A stretch of DNA of 64,000 nt, taken from positions 33,483,501 through 33,547,500 of the forward strand of contig CM050446.2 in the NCBI GenBank assembly GCA_027563935.2. Reading direction: 5' to 3'. Position numbers and translations under genes: made by a program. The notes under the pieces were generated by a model, which did no database searches, was not told the origin of the DNA, and saw only the letters and a program-made list of their open reading frames with translations. The stretch comes from Costus lasius. Its lineage: Eukaryota > Streptophyta > Magnoliopsida > Zingiberales > Costaceae. Shown here piece after piece: positions 21,795 to 32,963 of this stretch (positions are counted from its first letter, which is position 1; every line of letters begins with the position of its first letter).

Positions 21795-22089
21795 ACGTCT
21801 AAAAGGAGCTAATGTCTTTTTTAAGTAAACTTTTTTTATCTTGATTTAAATAACTAATAAAAACTTTATTATATCTAGTCATAGGAATAAAAAAGGATGA
21901 AACCTTAGTCCCAGATTTCTCTCTCAGATTTTCTACAACAATTTTCGCTATTTCATTCTTATTTAATACCCATCGTACATCAATCACTTAGTTAGTAAGA
22001 ATTGAATTATTTGATACTTAACATGTAGGTCTCTGTGGGTTCGATATCTTTTATTACTTCAACGTATCCGTTCACTTGTGGACACATCA
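21795..22089 (+). mobile_element. 5' LTR remnant of element C
   Basis: About 295 bp that align with the end of the D-type LTR. Shared landmarks are ATATCTAGTCAT, GAAACCTTAGTCCCAG (D: AAACCCTAGTCCTAG), GGTCTCTGTGGGTTCGATAT and CACTTGTGGACACATCA. The upstream part is deleted or unrecognisable. Confidence 0.65.
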
Positions 22090-22095
22090 AGTTTT

Positions 22096-22113
22096 TGGCG
22101 CCATTGCCCAGGA
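22096..22113 (+). other. Primer-binding site, element C (tRNA-Asp)
   Basis: TGGCGCCATTGCCCAGGA, seven bases after the LTR end CATCA. It has two or three changes from the tRNA-Asp complement, consistent with decay. Confidence 0.85.
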
Positions 22114-22681
22114 CCTTAGTTTTGTTAATATCAAAATAGTTGTTAGTATTATTAGACTACGTTTTATCTTTTTTTAGTTTAACTTTATTTTCTATTTTTG
22201 CATGTTTTGGATCTTCACAGGCTGTGACGAAAAATCACAGGGTTGTGATTTTTGTAATTTCTAAATTTTTGCATTATTTTTGCGTTATTCATGTTTTTCT
22301 GATAGTTTTTCTATTCAGTTAAAAATTTTAAAATTTTTTAAAAATCTGTAAATTTCAGAAGCTATGAGAATCTATAAAAAAATTACCATCACACCCTTTG
22401 ATTGTGAAATTGTGAACTATTTTGATTTTTAGGGTTTCCTGGGCTTTCTGATACTAAAAACAAATCTGAAAAAATCACAAAAAAATTCTAAAAATTATTT
22501 CGAATCGATTGGTGTTGTAAAATCTAGATTATGAGACTTTTTTTTGTGTTTTTCATCACACACCTATGACGATTTGTCACAGGCTGTGATTTTTCAAGTT
22601 GAGTACTCTTTCTGTTCTTTTCTAAAAATTATGAGTTCACCCGATTGTTTTCTTTTTGTTTATGCACAGGACTCTTAGATC
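22114..22681 (+). repeat. Leader of element C with TCACAG/CTGTGA palindromes
   Basis: An AT-rich leader between primer site and gag. It has TCACAGGCTGTGA (perfect, 13 nt) at about 22579-22591, and CACAGGCTGTGACG and AATCACAGGGTTGTGATT near 22217-22250. The format is the same as the ACGG/CCGT palindromes of the other elements but the word is different. No coding frame was found; the N-terminal gag codons have been deleted from this place. Confidence 0.6.
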
Positions 22682-23500
22682 TTGACAGTTTTTTTTCCTA
22701 TGGATCCTAAAATCACGAATATTTTATGTTTTGTAGAAAAGCTCATATTTGAAGAGATGTCTCTTAATCACAACCCGTGGGCAGCTGAACGAGGTGTGGT
22801 ATACATACCATATGGCAAGTATGAAAATAATTCATGGTGCACTCTTGTAGAAAAGATAGATTCTTTGGCTTATAAAATTGACTCTTTTAATATGCACTTT
22901 GTTAAGGAATCTTCTTCTATTACTTGTGATATTTGTCGATGTTTTGATCATTATACCTTTGAATGCCAATTAGGAATTTATCCATGTCCCAATTTACCAT
23001 GGTACCAAGATGATCAATATAATTATAGATTGGAAAATCCAACAAGTTCTTTTTATGAGGATTGCTCAAGCCATATTTCTAAACCACACTTTGGGGATAC
23101 TGAAGAATCAAACCTAGAATCCATGTTAGAAAAATTTATGGCACACCAAAGTAAGGAATTTGAAAAATCTTAAAGGGAGTATTAAGCAACAAGGGGACAC
23201 AATTTATTAGCTTAATTCTAAGGTAGATTTTATATCTATCCATAATAAAATATTAGAAACCCAGATAGCACAACAAGGTAGTTTACCTAAATTTGATTTG
23301 GAAACTGTGGAAATTGATTTAGAAAAGTCCCCCTCTGATTTTGATGATAATTATGAAATTGATTCTTTTGATAATAAGTTATTTGTAGTTAAATCTGATG
23401 AAGGCTATGAAGAACATGATTTAGAAAAGTCCCACTCTGATTTTGGTAATAATTTTGAAATTAATTATTTTGATAAATTATTTGATGAAGGGCTTTAGGA
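22682..23500 (+). pseudogene. Gag remnant of element C
   Basis: Begins near the end of the capsid region (EEMSLNHNPWAAERGVVYIP; compare EISLNHNQWDPEEG in E), then the zinc knuckle CDICRCFDHYTFEC, then LESMLEKFMAHQSKEFE. A stop follows at 23171. From 23298 an acidic stretch repeats DLEKSPSDF/DLEKSHSDF and NNYEID-like units, probably an expanded linker. The protease that should sit here is absent, so a deletion joins gag to the pre-RT linker. Confidence 0.7.
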
Positions 23501-23513
23501 ACTTGAAACGGAT

Positions 23514-26050
23514 TTGAAAATTACAAACATTGACAAATCTCACTCTGATGTTTTGCCCATATCTACTATTCACCCTTTTGATTCATCTATAGGGAAACTA
23601 GAAAAACTTTGCATTATTGATAAATTTTTTGGTGCAAACTCTACTCATCCTATGATTATTAGTGATAACTTAAATGAAAGAGAGACTGAAAAGCTTCTGA
23701 ATGAATTGCGTCTCCATAAGAAGGTAATTGGATATTTATTAGACGATATTAAAGGCATTAATCCTTTATTTTGTATGCATAGGATCTTTTTTGAGAACGA
23801 GAGTAAAGCTTTAGTGGAATTTCAGCACCGCTTAAAACCCAACATGAAAGAAGTGGTGAACAAAGAGATTCTCAAACTACTCGATGCATGAGTCATCTAT
23901 CCAATATCTAACAGTGAATGGGTTAGTCCTGTACACGTGGTACCAAAGAAGGGTGGAGTAACCGTAGTCAAGAATGAAAACAAGAAGCTCATCCCAACCC
24001 ATACTGTGACCGGATGGCGCATGTGCATCGACTACAGGAAGCTCAACAAGGCCATGTGCAAGGACCACTACGCACTTCCTTTCATTGACCAGATGTTGGA
24101 GTGACTAGCTAAAAATTCCCACTTTTGCTTTCTCGATGGTTTTTCAGGGTTGTTGCAGATTCCTATCCATCTAGAGGATTAGGAAAAGACCACTTTCACC
24201 TATCCCTATGGGACGTTTGCTTATCGTAGGATGCCATTTGGGCTTTGTAACGCCCCTACTACTTTTCAAAGATGCATGGTTACAATTTTTTCTGTCTTTA
24301 TTGAAGACATAATGGGTGTCTTTATGGACAGTTTTTTAGTTTATGGTAGTTCATTTGATATCTGTCTTTCTAGTCGTTCTAAGGTGTTATAGAGCTGTTT
24401 GGAAGTCAACCTCATTTTAAATTGGGAAAAGTGCCATTTTATGGTACACGAGGGAATAGTACTTGGCCACCTCATTTCTGAGCGCGGCATTGAGGTTGAC
24501 AAATTTAAAGTGGATACTATTGAGAAGATGCCTCCTCCTTTGCCTGAAAAGGGAGTTCAAAGTTTTCTTAGGCATGCTAGTTTTTACCACTGATTTATAA
24601 AAGACTTTTCCAAAATTGCTCAACCATTAACCAATTTACTTGCTAAAGATGTTTCATTTTCTTTTGACCAGGATTGCATGATAGCATTTAAAAAGATGAA
24701 GAAGGCCTTGATTTCAGCTCCTATCATGTAGCCGCCAAATTGGTCCCTTCTATTTGAGGTTATGTGTGAAGCAAGTGACTTCGTAGTTAGAGCAGTTTTA
24801 GGACAGAGAAAAGACAACAAGCTGCACGCCATTTACTATGCCAATCGGACACTGAATGAAGCTCAGATCAACTATGCTACTACTGAAAAAGAGCTTCTTG
24901 CTATTGTATATGCTTTTGACAAATTTATATCTTATATTATTGATTCAAAAGTAATTATTTACACTGATCATGCTGCAATCAAGTACCTTCTGAACAAGAA
25001 AGATACAAAGCCATGATTGATTCGCTGGATTCTCCTACTCCAGGTATTTGATTCAGAGATCTGGGACAAGAAGGGCACAGAAAACTCAGTGGCGGATCAT
25101 TTGTCACGACTGATGCATGACGAGGACGAACAAAAAAATGGCCAATTGGACATCAATGATTATTTTCCAGATGAACAACTTTTAGCAGTGACGGGAGTTG
25201 AAGCACCTTGGTATGCGAACTTTGTTAATTATTTGGTGTTTAATATTCTTCCTTTTGACTTTTCATGGCAGCAAAAGAAAAGGTTCTTATATGATGTCAA
25301 GCACTACTACTAGGATGACCCTCTTTTACTTCGACGATGCGTTGATGGTTTATATAGACGTTGCATACCCGAAGAAGAAATTTAGAATGTTCTCTATCAT
25401 TGCCACTCATCACCCTATGGGGGCCATGCGAGTGCTTCGAAGACGGCCTTCAAGGTGCTATAATCTGGGCTCTATTGGCCCACAATATTTTGAGATGCCA
25501 AACAACTTATTATTAGCTGCGATCAATGCCAACGGTCGGGAAATATTTCAAAAAGAGATGAGCTCCCATTGAACAACATTCTTGAGTTGGAAATCTTCAA
25601 TGTATGGGGAATTGATTTTATAGGGCCATTCCCATCATTCTGTGGTAATCGTTTCATTTTAGTTGCTGTAGATTATGTTTCCAAGTGGGTGGAGGCTTTA
25701 GCCAAACACACTTCAGATGCCAGACCAGTGACCAAAATGCTTAAACAGACTATCTTCCCAATATTTGGAGTTCCACAGGTATTGATTAGCGACGGGGGTT
25801 CCCACTTTTTTAATCATCAATTATCATCCTTACTAAAGAAATATGGGGTGAATCATAAAGTTGCTACTCCCTATCATCCACAGACCAGTGGTCAAGTTGA
25901 AATCTCCAATAGGGAGATAAAAAATATTCTACAAAAGACAGTTAATGTATCACGGACTGACTAGGCATTGAAATTGGATGATGCACTCTCGGCTTATAGA
26001 ACAGTTTCAAAACCCCTCTAGGTATATCTCTTTATCAACTCTCCTACCAA
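23514..26050 (+). pseudogene. Reverse transcriptase-RNase H-integrase, element C
   Basis: Reads mostly in one frame with many stops. The pre-RT linker is ERETEKLLNELRLHKKVIGY. Reverse transcriptase includes WRMCIDYRKLNKAMCKDHYA, FCFLDGFSGLLQIPIH and GVFMDSFLVYGSSFD; the second catalytic Asp of the FMDD motif is Ser, so it is dead. RNase H includes CEASDFVVRAVLGQ and YATTEKELLAIVYAFDKF. The integrase zinc finger is recognisable from 25390. The core has [20 protein letters not shown] and [11 protein letters not shown], i.e. D, D and E retained. The integrase C-terminus is lost: at about 26050 TPLGISLYQLSYQ runs straight into the third ORF. Confidence 0.85.
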
Positions 26051-26052
26051 TA

Positions 26053-26705
26053 TGCCTCCATGCAAGCAAGTCACTGCCAAGCGCTGGGCTTCTTCTTCCG
26101 GTGTCTCTATTGAGCATTCAGGGGCACTTGCTGCTCCACCGACTCCCTATGGTATCCTATTCCAAGAAGTCGAGCAGATGGCAAAGTTCAACATGTTGAT
26201 GCATTAGACTGTGATCAATACTCAATTTCTTTACCACCACACGCTCAACACGCTCAGTTTTCATGATGATGTGCAGTGGCTATTTCAACGAATTGGATGG
26301 GATCAGTTCTTCTCCATCTCTTACCCTACATATGTCCCTATTGTGCTTTAGTTTTTATCTTCTTTGGAGTTACAAGCCAGCATTCATACCGATAAAGATG
26401 ATGGCTGTCTTTCCTTCAGGTTGAACAACACTGAGTTCAACCTTACTTTATATCAGTTAAACCAGATCTATGTTTTCCCCATAGACGGGTCAGGCTGAGC
26501 GAATTTGACTAAAATTCTTTCTGGAAGCTTATCAGCGATGACAACATATTTGATACAAGGATAGCTAAAGCCACTTCCCTAGGTAACCCCATTCTCAAGT
26601 ATGTGCACTATGTTCTTGCAAATACCATATTTGATAGGGGAGAGTCTGATGGACTGGTATGCTCTTCCAAGCTATTATTTGTCTAGGCAATGCTGCATGA
26701 GGTCT
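26053..26705 (+). pseudogene. Third ORF of element C, 5' part
   Basis: Starts MPPCKQVTAKRWASSSG (basic N-terminus, like MAPRR and MAPKK in B and D). It includes VQWLFQRIGWDQFFSISYPT and CLSFRLNNTEFNLTLYQLNQ, homologous to the B protein (PTYVQLILEFF, MSFRLGNRDHVLTLDQF). Stops and a frame change occur. Element G is inserted after the codons for LLFV*AMLHE, and the frame resumes at 34737. Confidence 0.75.
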
Positions 26706-28315
26706 TGATGGAGGGGCCAACCCTGCCCCAAGGAGGTCTGGAAGGACTAGGAGGAAGCCCATCAGATATGGCTTTCCCTCCTAGGTCATCTTTCTTACCT
26801 TATTTGCACTTTCCTTATTTGCATTGAATAAAGCTCTAGTGCATTGTGTAGTTTCCTTATTTGCTTCTAGAATAGTCTACTGGCCTTTGTGTTAATAATT
26901 GGGCAGGTTATAGCCCAGCTCAAGGGAAGCTAGGAAGCTCAAGCTAAAGCCACTCAAGTAGAGCTCCAATTATGGAAGGAGGCACTTCAACTACTTCAAC
27001 TAAAGACTCCAAGTTGAAGGGGCTTACAATCAATGCAACTCCACCTTCCATATCAACCTAGGCGCCACTCAATATGATGATGATTCGAATGCAAGAAATC
27101 AGCCCACAATTTAATGCGCCTAGCCATCAACAATCTAGATCCACAAATCAAGGGATCACCATTTAGATCCACAAATCAAGGGATCATCATCTAGATCCAC
27201 AATTTGAGGAATCACCCTTGGAAACCTCTTAACCGCCCATGCTCTTGAAGGAAGATTTTCGAATTCAAATAAGTCCAAGGCATGAAGGCGCCATCTCATC
27301 CATGCAAACAAGGAAGGAGCTCATAAAGAATTCGGCTACAAGGAAGCTCCATCAAGAAAGAATTCGAAATTCAAAAGGGCTAAAGGAAATGTATTAAATG
27401 TCATTAATTTCTTCCTTAAACCTTATGATTGCGCCTAGGGTGAATTGTCACCCTTGCCCATGGCTTGTTGAGCCTATAAATTGTAACCTCCCCCCTCTCT
27501 TGTCTATTAGTTGCCTAGTGAAAAGAATCCTTGTGTTAGCATTGGTGATTGTCGCCTAAGAGTATTCTATCTCCCCCCTTCTCTAAAGGGCCGAGCCCTT
27601 TCCCTTCTCCCCCTTTCTTCTCAAGTCTTCAACGCAACTCAACCACTTGAAGGATCTTGCGCACCTTTGGAGGGACTCTAAGAAGCTTCATCCTTTGTCC
27701 TCGGCAATCAACAAAGACCCTTAGGGGTTCTTCACTTTCGGCTTGCATGAAGGCTACACCAACAAGACTTCAAATTCGGCTAAGTTCTTTCCCCTCTTCC
27801 ATCTATAGATTCTAGAACTTGTTTTCTACACTAATCTAAACTTTGTTTGAAGGGGCGCAAGGACTTGGAGGACTCTTCACTAAGCGCAAGCTTTCTCCCC
27901 TCCCCCTCTCTCTCTTTAGTTAAGTGTTAAGGGAACTTGTGAGGCTTAACCTCCCCCTTAGTTTTGCTTTGTAATATGAATCCGTGGTGTGTGCGGATCT
28001 CGTTTGTCTGTGTTTGCTTGTAATGATGCAATACCTTCCATCAGAGTAGGACCGTTGAAGATCGGGACGATACGATCCTTCTATGCTCAAGGATCGCACT
28101 GTGAGTATTCCTACTTGTCTTTCAATTTGTAGGTAATTGCTATTTCTTTTAAGTAGTCTAAATAGTTTAGTGTCGTTTTCTTTATTTATAAAAATACAAA
28201 ACATATTTTCCAACTCCGTTTAGAGTAATTTCGGTTTTTATCAAAAATACAAAAAATATTTTCTGAAAGCGTTGTTTGAATGCTCCCTTACTTGTGAGTG
28301 ATCCCACCTCCATCA
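26706..28315 (+). mobile_element. 5' LTR of element G
   Basis: 1610 bp. It begins TGATGGAGGGGCC and ends CCCACCTCCATCA. Its first 79 bases are also the last coding stretch of the polyprotein extension in the 3' copy. A pyrimidine-rich U5 (CCCCTCCCCCTCTCTCTC near 27897) and the segment GTAGGACCGTTGAAGATCGG near 28047 are shared with the solo LTR at 6645-9131. Confidence 0.95.
27475..27480 (+). promoter_or_regulatory. Probable TATA box of element G
   Basis: TATAAA in the context GAGCCTATAAATTGTAACC, followed by a C-rich tract. The same site occurs at 33891-33896 in the 3' LTR. Transcription would then start near 27505-27515. Assigned by motif only. Confidence 0.5.
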
Positions 28316-28318
28316 GTT

Positions 28319-28331
28319 TGGTATCAGAGGC
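28319..28331 (+). other. Primer-binding site, element G (tRNA-iMet)
   Basis: TGGTATCAGAGGC three bases after the LTR. It matches the complement of the initiator tRNA-Met 3' end (TGGTATCAGAGCC) in its first eleven bases. Confidence 0.9.
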
Positions 28332-28493
28332 TTTCTTAGAATAGATTTTTGGCCTAAAAGCTATTTTTCAAATTCTAAGACTTTTCTTGGACCTAGTTGT
28401 TTGAAAGAAGTTGATCTCATAAAAGGCTATTATCTAATATATCATTTTTAGGAGCCTTATTTTCAAAAAACTAAATTTCTTTCAAAACTATCT

Positions 28494-31400
28494 TTGACCA
28501 TGACTACTAGATCAGGAGCAAATTATAATAACCACCCTGAATCCAATGATATTACTAGGCAAGCTGAACCTAATGACATGGCTAGACTCTTTAACATGAT
28601 AGCGTCCTTCCAAGAGGAACTTAGGGATATTAGAGCTAGACTCCCAAATCCTGAAAATCTTAGGGATGATAGACCCCCTAGTCGGCCCTCAAGTGAACCC
28701 ATCCTAGGTGAACATCCCCAAAACAATAGGAACCATAATAGGAGAGTCCAAGAACCTGAATGGGAAGATCCACATGCTCGACCCTATCAAAGACCTAGGG
28801 AAGACCAAAACCCTGAGTGGAATGAGCCACGTGCTCAAACCTACCACAGACCTAGAGAGGATGAAGTGCAACGCAACATCAAACTCTCACCACCAACCTT
28901 TAGTGGTTCCCTTGACCCTAGAGAATTCCTAGATTGGGTAGATAAACTTGAACGGTATTTTGACTGGAGCATGATGCCTAGTCAATCCAAGGTTAGGTTC
29001 ACCCGATGTCTCCTAGAAGGTACTGCTAGGTTATACTGGACTAGCATAGAGAAGAACATAGAGTTGTTTAGACGCCCTCCTATTGAGAGATGGGAAGACA
29101 TGCGAGACAAACTTAGGGAAAAATATGTCCCTCCCTATTTCCAACTTAAGATTATCGATGAAGCCATGAGCCTAGTCCAGGGTAGTCAGACCGTCACCGA
29201 TTACACCACTAGGTTTGATGAACTCCTTCTGAGGAGTGGCATCCATGAAGAAGACCATGTCTCCCTTAGTAGGTATAAGAATGGACTTAGACCCGAGATC
29301 AAAAGAGGAATGACCTATTTCCAAATAGAGTCTAGAGAAGTCGCCTACCAAAGAGCCTTAGAGGTAGAGGAAAACATAAAGAGAGCCTTTAGGAGAGAGT
29401 TAAGCTCCCCTAGAACTTACCCCAAGGCACCCTCCTCAAGCCCCTCAAGTTCTCAACCCAAAGCCCCAACCCCAACACCCTCTAGACCTAGGACTGTCCA
29501 AGAACCTAGAGTCGTTTGCCATGCTTGCCACCAAGTAGGACACTATATGAAAGACTGTCCCAAGAGAGTCCTGTACTTAGGTGAGGAAAAATGTGAAGAA
29601 ACCTATGAGGAAAACCATGAGGAAATCCATAACCCTGACTCTGGTTGTACGGTTTGGGAAGAACTAGCTTATGATAGTGGTGAAGAACAAACCCACGACA
29701 CATTAGGAGTGGTTAGGTGCACCCTAATCAAACCTACCCCAACCGAGGACTGGCGTAGGACCAGTATTTTCCACACTTACACGAAATGCAATGGTAACAT
29801 GTGCAAAGTAGTGATAGATGGGGGAAGTAGTCTAAACGCAGTCTCTCACACAGCCTTAGTAAAATTCAACCTTAAGGCAGAACCGCACCCTAATCCCTAT
29901 AGCATATCCTGGGTCAACCAGTCTAGTGTCCCAGTCACCCATAGGTGCTTAGTGCCCCTTCAGTTTGCCATCTACCAAGGCAAGATTTGGTGTGACGTCA
30001 TAACCATGGATGTCGCCCAAGTCTTACTCGGTCGCCCGTGGTTATACGATATGGATGTTATCCACTACGGTCGGACTAACACCTATGTCTTTAGCCATGA
30101 CGGACAAAAGATCAAACTGAAGCCTTCCATGCCTAAGGAACTTAAGGCTGCCACCAACAAGGGTAGGAAAGAGGAACCTAAGGAACCCAAGCCAACCATC
30201 CAACTCATAAGGTCCCATGCCTTTACCCAAGACTGCTTAGAATCCAAGCAAGTGTACTCCTTAGTCATTAAGGGAACCAATCCAGATGAGGAGTCACCCA
30301 TACCCAAAGAAGTTGAGACCCTACTCTCAGGGTACTCTGAGCTCACCAGGGAAGAACTTCCCAATGGCTTACCCCCCCTTAGAGAAATCCAACATGCCAT
30401 AGACCTTGTCCCGGGTTCTACTCTCCCACACTTACCCCACTATAGGATGAACCCTACTGAGCATCAAGAGCTCAAAAGACAAGTAGATGAACTGTTAGAC
30501 AAGGGTTTCATTAGGGAAAGCCTTAGCCCGTGTGCAGTACCCGCCCTTCTTACCCCAAAGAAGGATGGAAGCTGGCGCATGTGTATAGACTGTAGGGCCA
30601 TGAACAGAATAACCATCAAGTATAGATTTCCCATCCCAAGATTAGATGACATGCTTGACATGCTGGTAGGTTCTAAGTGGTTTAGCAAGCTAGACCTTAG
30701 AAGTGGGTACCACCAAGTTAGGATCAGACTTGGGGATGAGTGGAAGACTGCCTTTAAAACTAAGGATGGTTTGTATGAATGGCTAGTCATGCCCTTTGGC
30801 CTTTCTAATGCCCCCTCAACCTTCATGAGGTTAATGAACCAAGTCTTGAAGCCTTACATAGGAAGATTCTTAGTAGTTTACTTTGATGACATCCTAATCT
30901 ATAGCAAGACCCGAGAAGAACACATGGAACACCTTAGAAAAATCCTAGACTTACTTCAGGAAGAAAAGCTATACCTAAACCTGAAGAAGTGTTCTTTCCT
31001 TTCCCCTAGGGTTGTCTTTTTAGGCTTCATAGTTTCAGACCAAGGACTTCAAGCTGACCCTAGCAAAATCCAAGCCATCTTAGACTGGCCTGAACCCAAG
31101 ACTTTAACTGAAATTAGGAGCTTCCATGGTCTAGCTGCCTTTTATAGAAGGTTCATTAGAAACTTTAGCACCATAGTAGCCCCTATAACCAACTGTATGA
31201 AACAAGGTGAGTTTAGTTGGCCTAAGTCTGCTAGTAGAGCTTTTGTGGAGCTTAAGTCTAGAATGACCACTGCCCCTGTCCTAAAGTTACCTGACTTCTC
31301 TAAAGTTTTCATAGTGGACTGTGATGCCTCAGGAGTAGGAATAGGAGGTACCCTTAGTCAGGAAGGTCACCCCATAGCCTACTTTAGTGAGAAGTTAAAT

Positions 31401-32963
31401 GAGGCTAAACAAAGATATACTACCTATGATAAGGAGTTCTATGCTGTAGTGCAATCCTTAAGGCACTGGAGGCACTATTTGATACATAACGAATTTATTC
31501 TAAATAGTGATCACCAAGCTTTATCTTTTCTAAATGCTCAAAAGAAATTAAATGCTAGGCATGCTAAATGGGTAGAGTACCTTCAACAGTATACTTTTGT
31601 TCTGAAGCATAAATCTGGAATTGAAAATAAAGTTGCTGATGCTTTGAGTAGAGTAGTTTTACTTATGCAAACTTTATCTGTTGAAGTAGTTGGATTTGAT
31701 CGCATGAAACATGAATACCTAGAATGCCCTGATTTTTCAAGCATTTATTCTGAGCTTAGCATAGATCCTTTGAGTCATCCCCTCTATACCCTAAGGGATG
31801 AGTTTCTGTTTCTTGGGCCAAAGTTGTGCATTCCCAAGACCTCAATCCGAGACTTCCTTGTTTGGGAGATCCACGGAGGAGGGTCTGCCGGGCACCATGG
31901 CCGAGACAAGACTCAAGCCTTAGTGGAGGAACGGTTCTTCTGGCCGAACCTCTACAGGGATGTAGCTAAGGTTGTTAGACATTGTAGGACCTGTCAGACC
32001 AGGAAAACTCAGAAACATAACTATGGTCTGTACACACCCCTACCTATCCCTCAAGCACCATGGCAAGACCTTAGCATGGACTTCATCTTAGGTTTACCAA
32101 GGACTCCCTCCAGACATGACTCCATTTTTGTCGTAGTGGATAGGTTTACCAAGATGGCACACTTTATACCTTGCTACAAAACCACAGATGCATCACATGT
32201 AGCTAGGTTATTCTTTAAGGAGGTTGTTAAACATAGAGGTACCCCTCTGACTATAGTTTCTGATAGGGATTCCAGGTTTGTTGGACATTTCTGGAAAACC
32301 CTGTGGGCTATGTTGGGAACCAAACTCAAATTCTCCACGGCCTATCATCCTCAGACGGATGGGCAGACCGAAGTGGTCAATCGATCACTAGGGAGCATTT
32401 TGAGGAGTTTGGTAGGAGAACACCCAGGCACATGGGATAAGCTGTTGCCCATTGCCGAGTTCTCCTATAATAGTGTTGTCAACAAAACCACAGGATTGTC
32501 CCCTTTTCAGGCCAACTTAGGGTACCAGCCCAGAAAACCTGTTGATTTGTTTCCTTTACCTAGGCACTCTCATATTTCTATGTCTGCTAAAGATTTTGCT
32601 ACTCACATGTCCCATTTACATCATGAAATTCACTGTCAAATGCTTGATGCTGTAAATTCCTATCGCAAGAGTGCTAACAGAAAACGCCGAGAAAGGAAAT
32701 TCTCTGTAGGTGAACAGGTTATACTGCGGGTCAGGGAGGAGCGCATCCATGGATCTGGCCGCAAGTTGGACCCAAAAGGAATCGGGCCATTCACCATTGT
32801 AGAAAAGATCAACGACAACACCTACATCTTGGATCTACCACCGGACTTGGGGATCCCCACCACTGTCAATGTGGAGGATCTCACGCACTATGAGGAGCCG
32901 GTGCACATCGGGGAGTTGACTGACAGGCCTGAGCTGCAGAGCATACTTGAAGATCAGACCTGA
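28494..32963 (+). CDS. Gag-pol polyprotein of element G (1489 aa)
   Basis: A single uninterrupted frame beginning MTMTTRSGANYNN. Gag (about 120-300) includes FSGSLDPREFLDWVDKLERY. The zinc knuckle CHACHQVGHYMKDC starts at Cys342. The protease is IDGGSSLNAV with catalytic Asp442. Reverse transcriptase has WRMCIDCRAMNRITIKYRFP and VVYFDDILIY (YFDD 796-799). RNase H starts near DCDASGVGIGG (Asp942/944). The integrase zinc finger uses His1127, His1134/1135, Cys1164 and Cys1167; the D-D-E core is Asp1196, Asp1257 and Glu1293, with 35 residues between the last two. The GPFTIVEKINDNTYILDLPPD tail follows. All catalytic residues are present, so the proteins could be active. The start is the first ATG after the primer site that opens the frame. 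The UGA stop falls in the chromodomain. Confidence 0.95.
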   Translation: MTMTTRSGANYNNHPESNDITRQAEPNDMARLFNMIASFQEELRDIRARLPNPENLRDDRPPSRPSSEPILGEHPQNNRNHNRRVQEPEWEDPHARPYQRPREDQNPEWNEPRAQTYHRPREDEVQRNIKLSPPTFSGSLDPREFLDWVDKLERYFDWSMMPSQSKVRFTRCLLEGTARLYWTSIEKNIELFRRPPIERWEDMRDKLREKYVPPYFQLKIIDEAMSLVQGSQTVTDYTTRFDELLLRSGIHEEDHVSLSRYKNGLRPEIKRGMTYFQIESREVAYQRALEVEENIKRAFRRELSSPRTYPKAPSSSPSSSQPKAPTPTPSRPRTVQEPRVVCHACHQVGHYMKDCPKRVLYLGEEKCEETYEENHEEIHNPDSGCTVWEELAYDSGEEQTHDTLGVVRCTLIKPTPTEDWRRTSIFHTYTKCNGNMCKVVIDGGSSLNAVSHTALVKFNLKAEPHPNPYSISWVNQSSVPVTHRCLVPLQFAIYQGKIWCDVITMDVAQVLLGRPWLYDMDVIHYGRTNTYVFSHDGQKIKLKPSMPKELKAATNKGRKEEPKEPKPTIQLIRSHAFTQDCLESKQVYSLVIKGTNPDEESPIPKEVETLLSGYSELTREELPNGLPPLREIQHAIDLVPGSTLPHLPHYRMNPTEHQELKRQVDELLDKGFIRESLSPCAVPALLTPKKDGSWRMCIDCRAMNRITIKYRFPIPRLDDMLDMLVGSKWFSKLDLRSGYHQVRIRLGDEWKTAFKTKDGLYEWLVMPFGLSNAPSTFMRLMNQVLKPYIGRFLVVYFDDILIYSKTREEHMEHLRKILDLLQEEKLYLNLKKCSFLSPRVVFLGFIVSDQGLQADPSKIQAILDWPEPKTLTEIRSFHGLAAFYRRFIRNFSTIVAPITNCMKQGEFSWPKSASRAFVELKSRMTTAPVLKLPDFSKVFIVDCDASGVGIGGTLSQEGHPIAYFSEKLNEAKQRYTTYDKEFYAVVQSLRHWRHYLIHNEFILNSDHQALSFLNAQKKLNARHAKWVEYLQQYTFVLKHKSGIENKVADALSRVVLLMQTLSVEVVGFDRMKHEYLECPDFSSIYSELSIDPLSHPLYTLRDEFLFLGPKLCIPKTSIRDFLVWEIHGGGSAGHHGRDKTQALVEERFFWPNLYRDVAKVVRHCRTCQTRKTQKHNYGLYTPLPIPQAPWQDLSMDFILGLPRTPSRHDSIFVVVDRFTKMAHFIPCYKTTDASHVARLFFKEVVKHRGTPLTIVSDRDSRFVGHFWKTLWAMLGTKLKFSTAYHPQTDGQTEVVNRSLGSILRSLVGEHPGTWDKLLPIAEFSYNSVVNKTTGLSPFQANLGYQPRKPVDLFPLPRHSHISMSAKDFATHMSHLHHEIHCQMLDAVNSYRKSANRKRRERKFSVGEQVILRVREERIHGSGRKLDPKGIGPFTIVEKINDNTYILDLPPDLGIPTTVNVEDLTHYEEPVHIGELTDRPELQSILEDQT

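Noticed and set aside
30083..30826. Minus-strand frames of 105 and 120 codons inside element G
   Set aside because: Antisense shadows of the protease-RT coding region.
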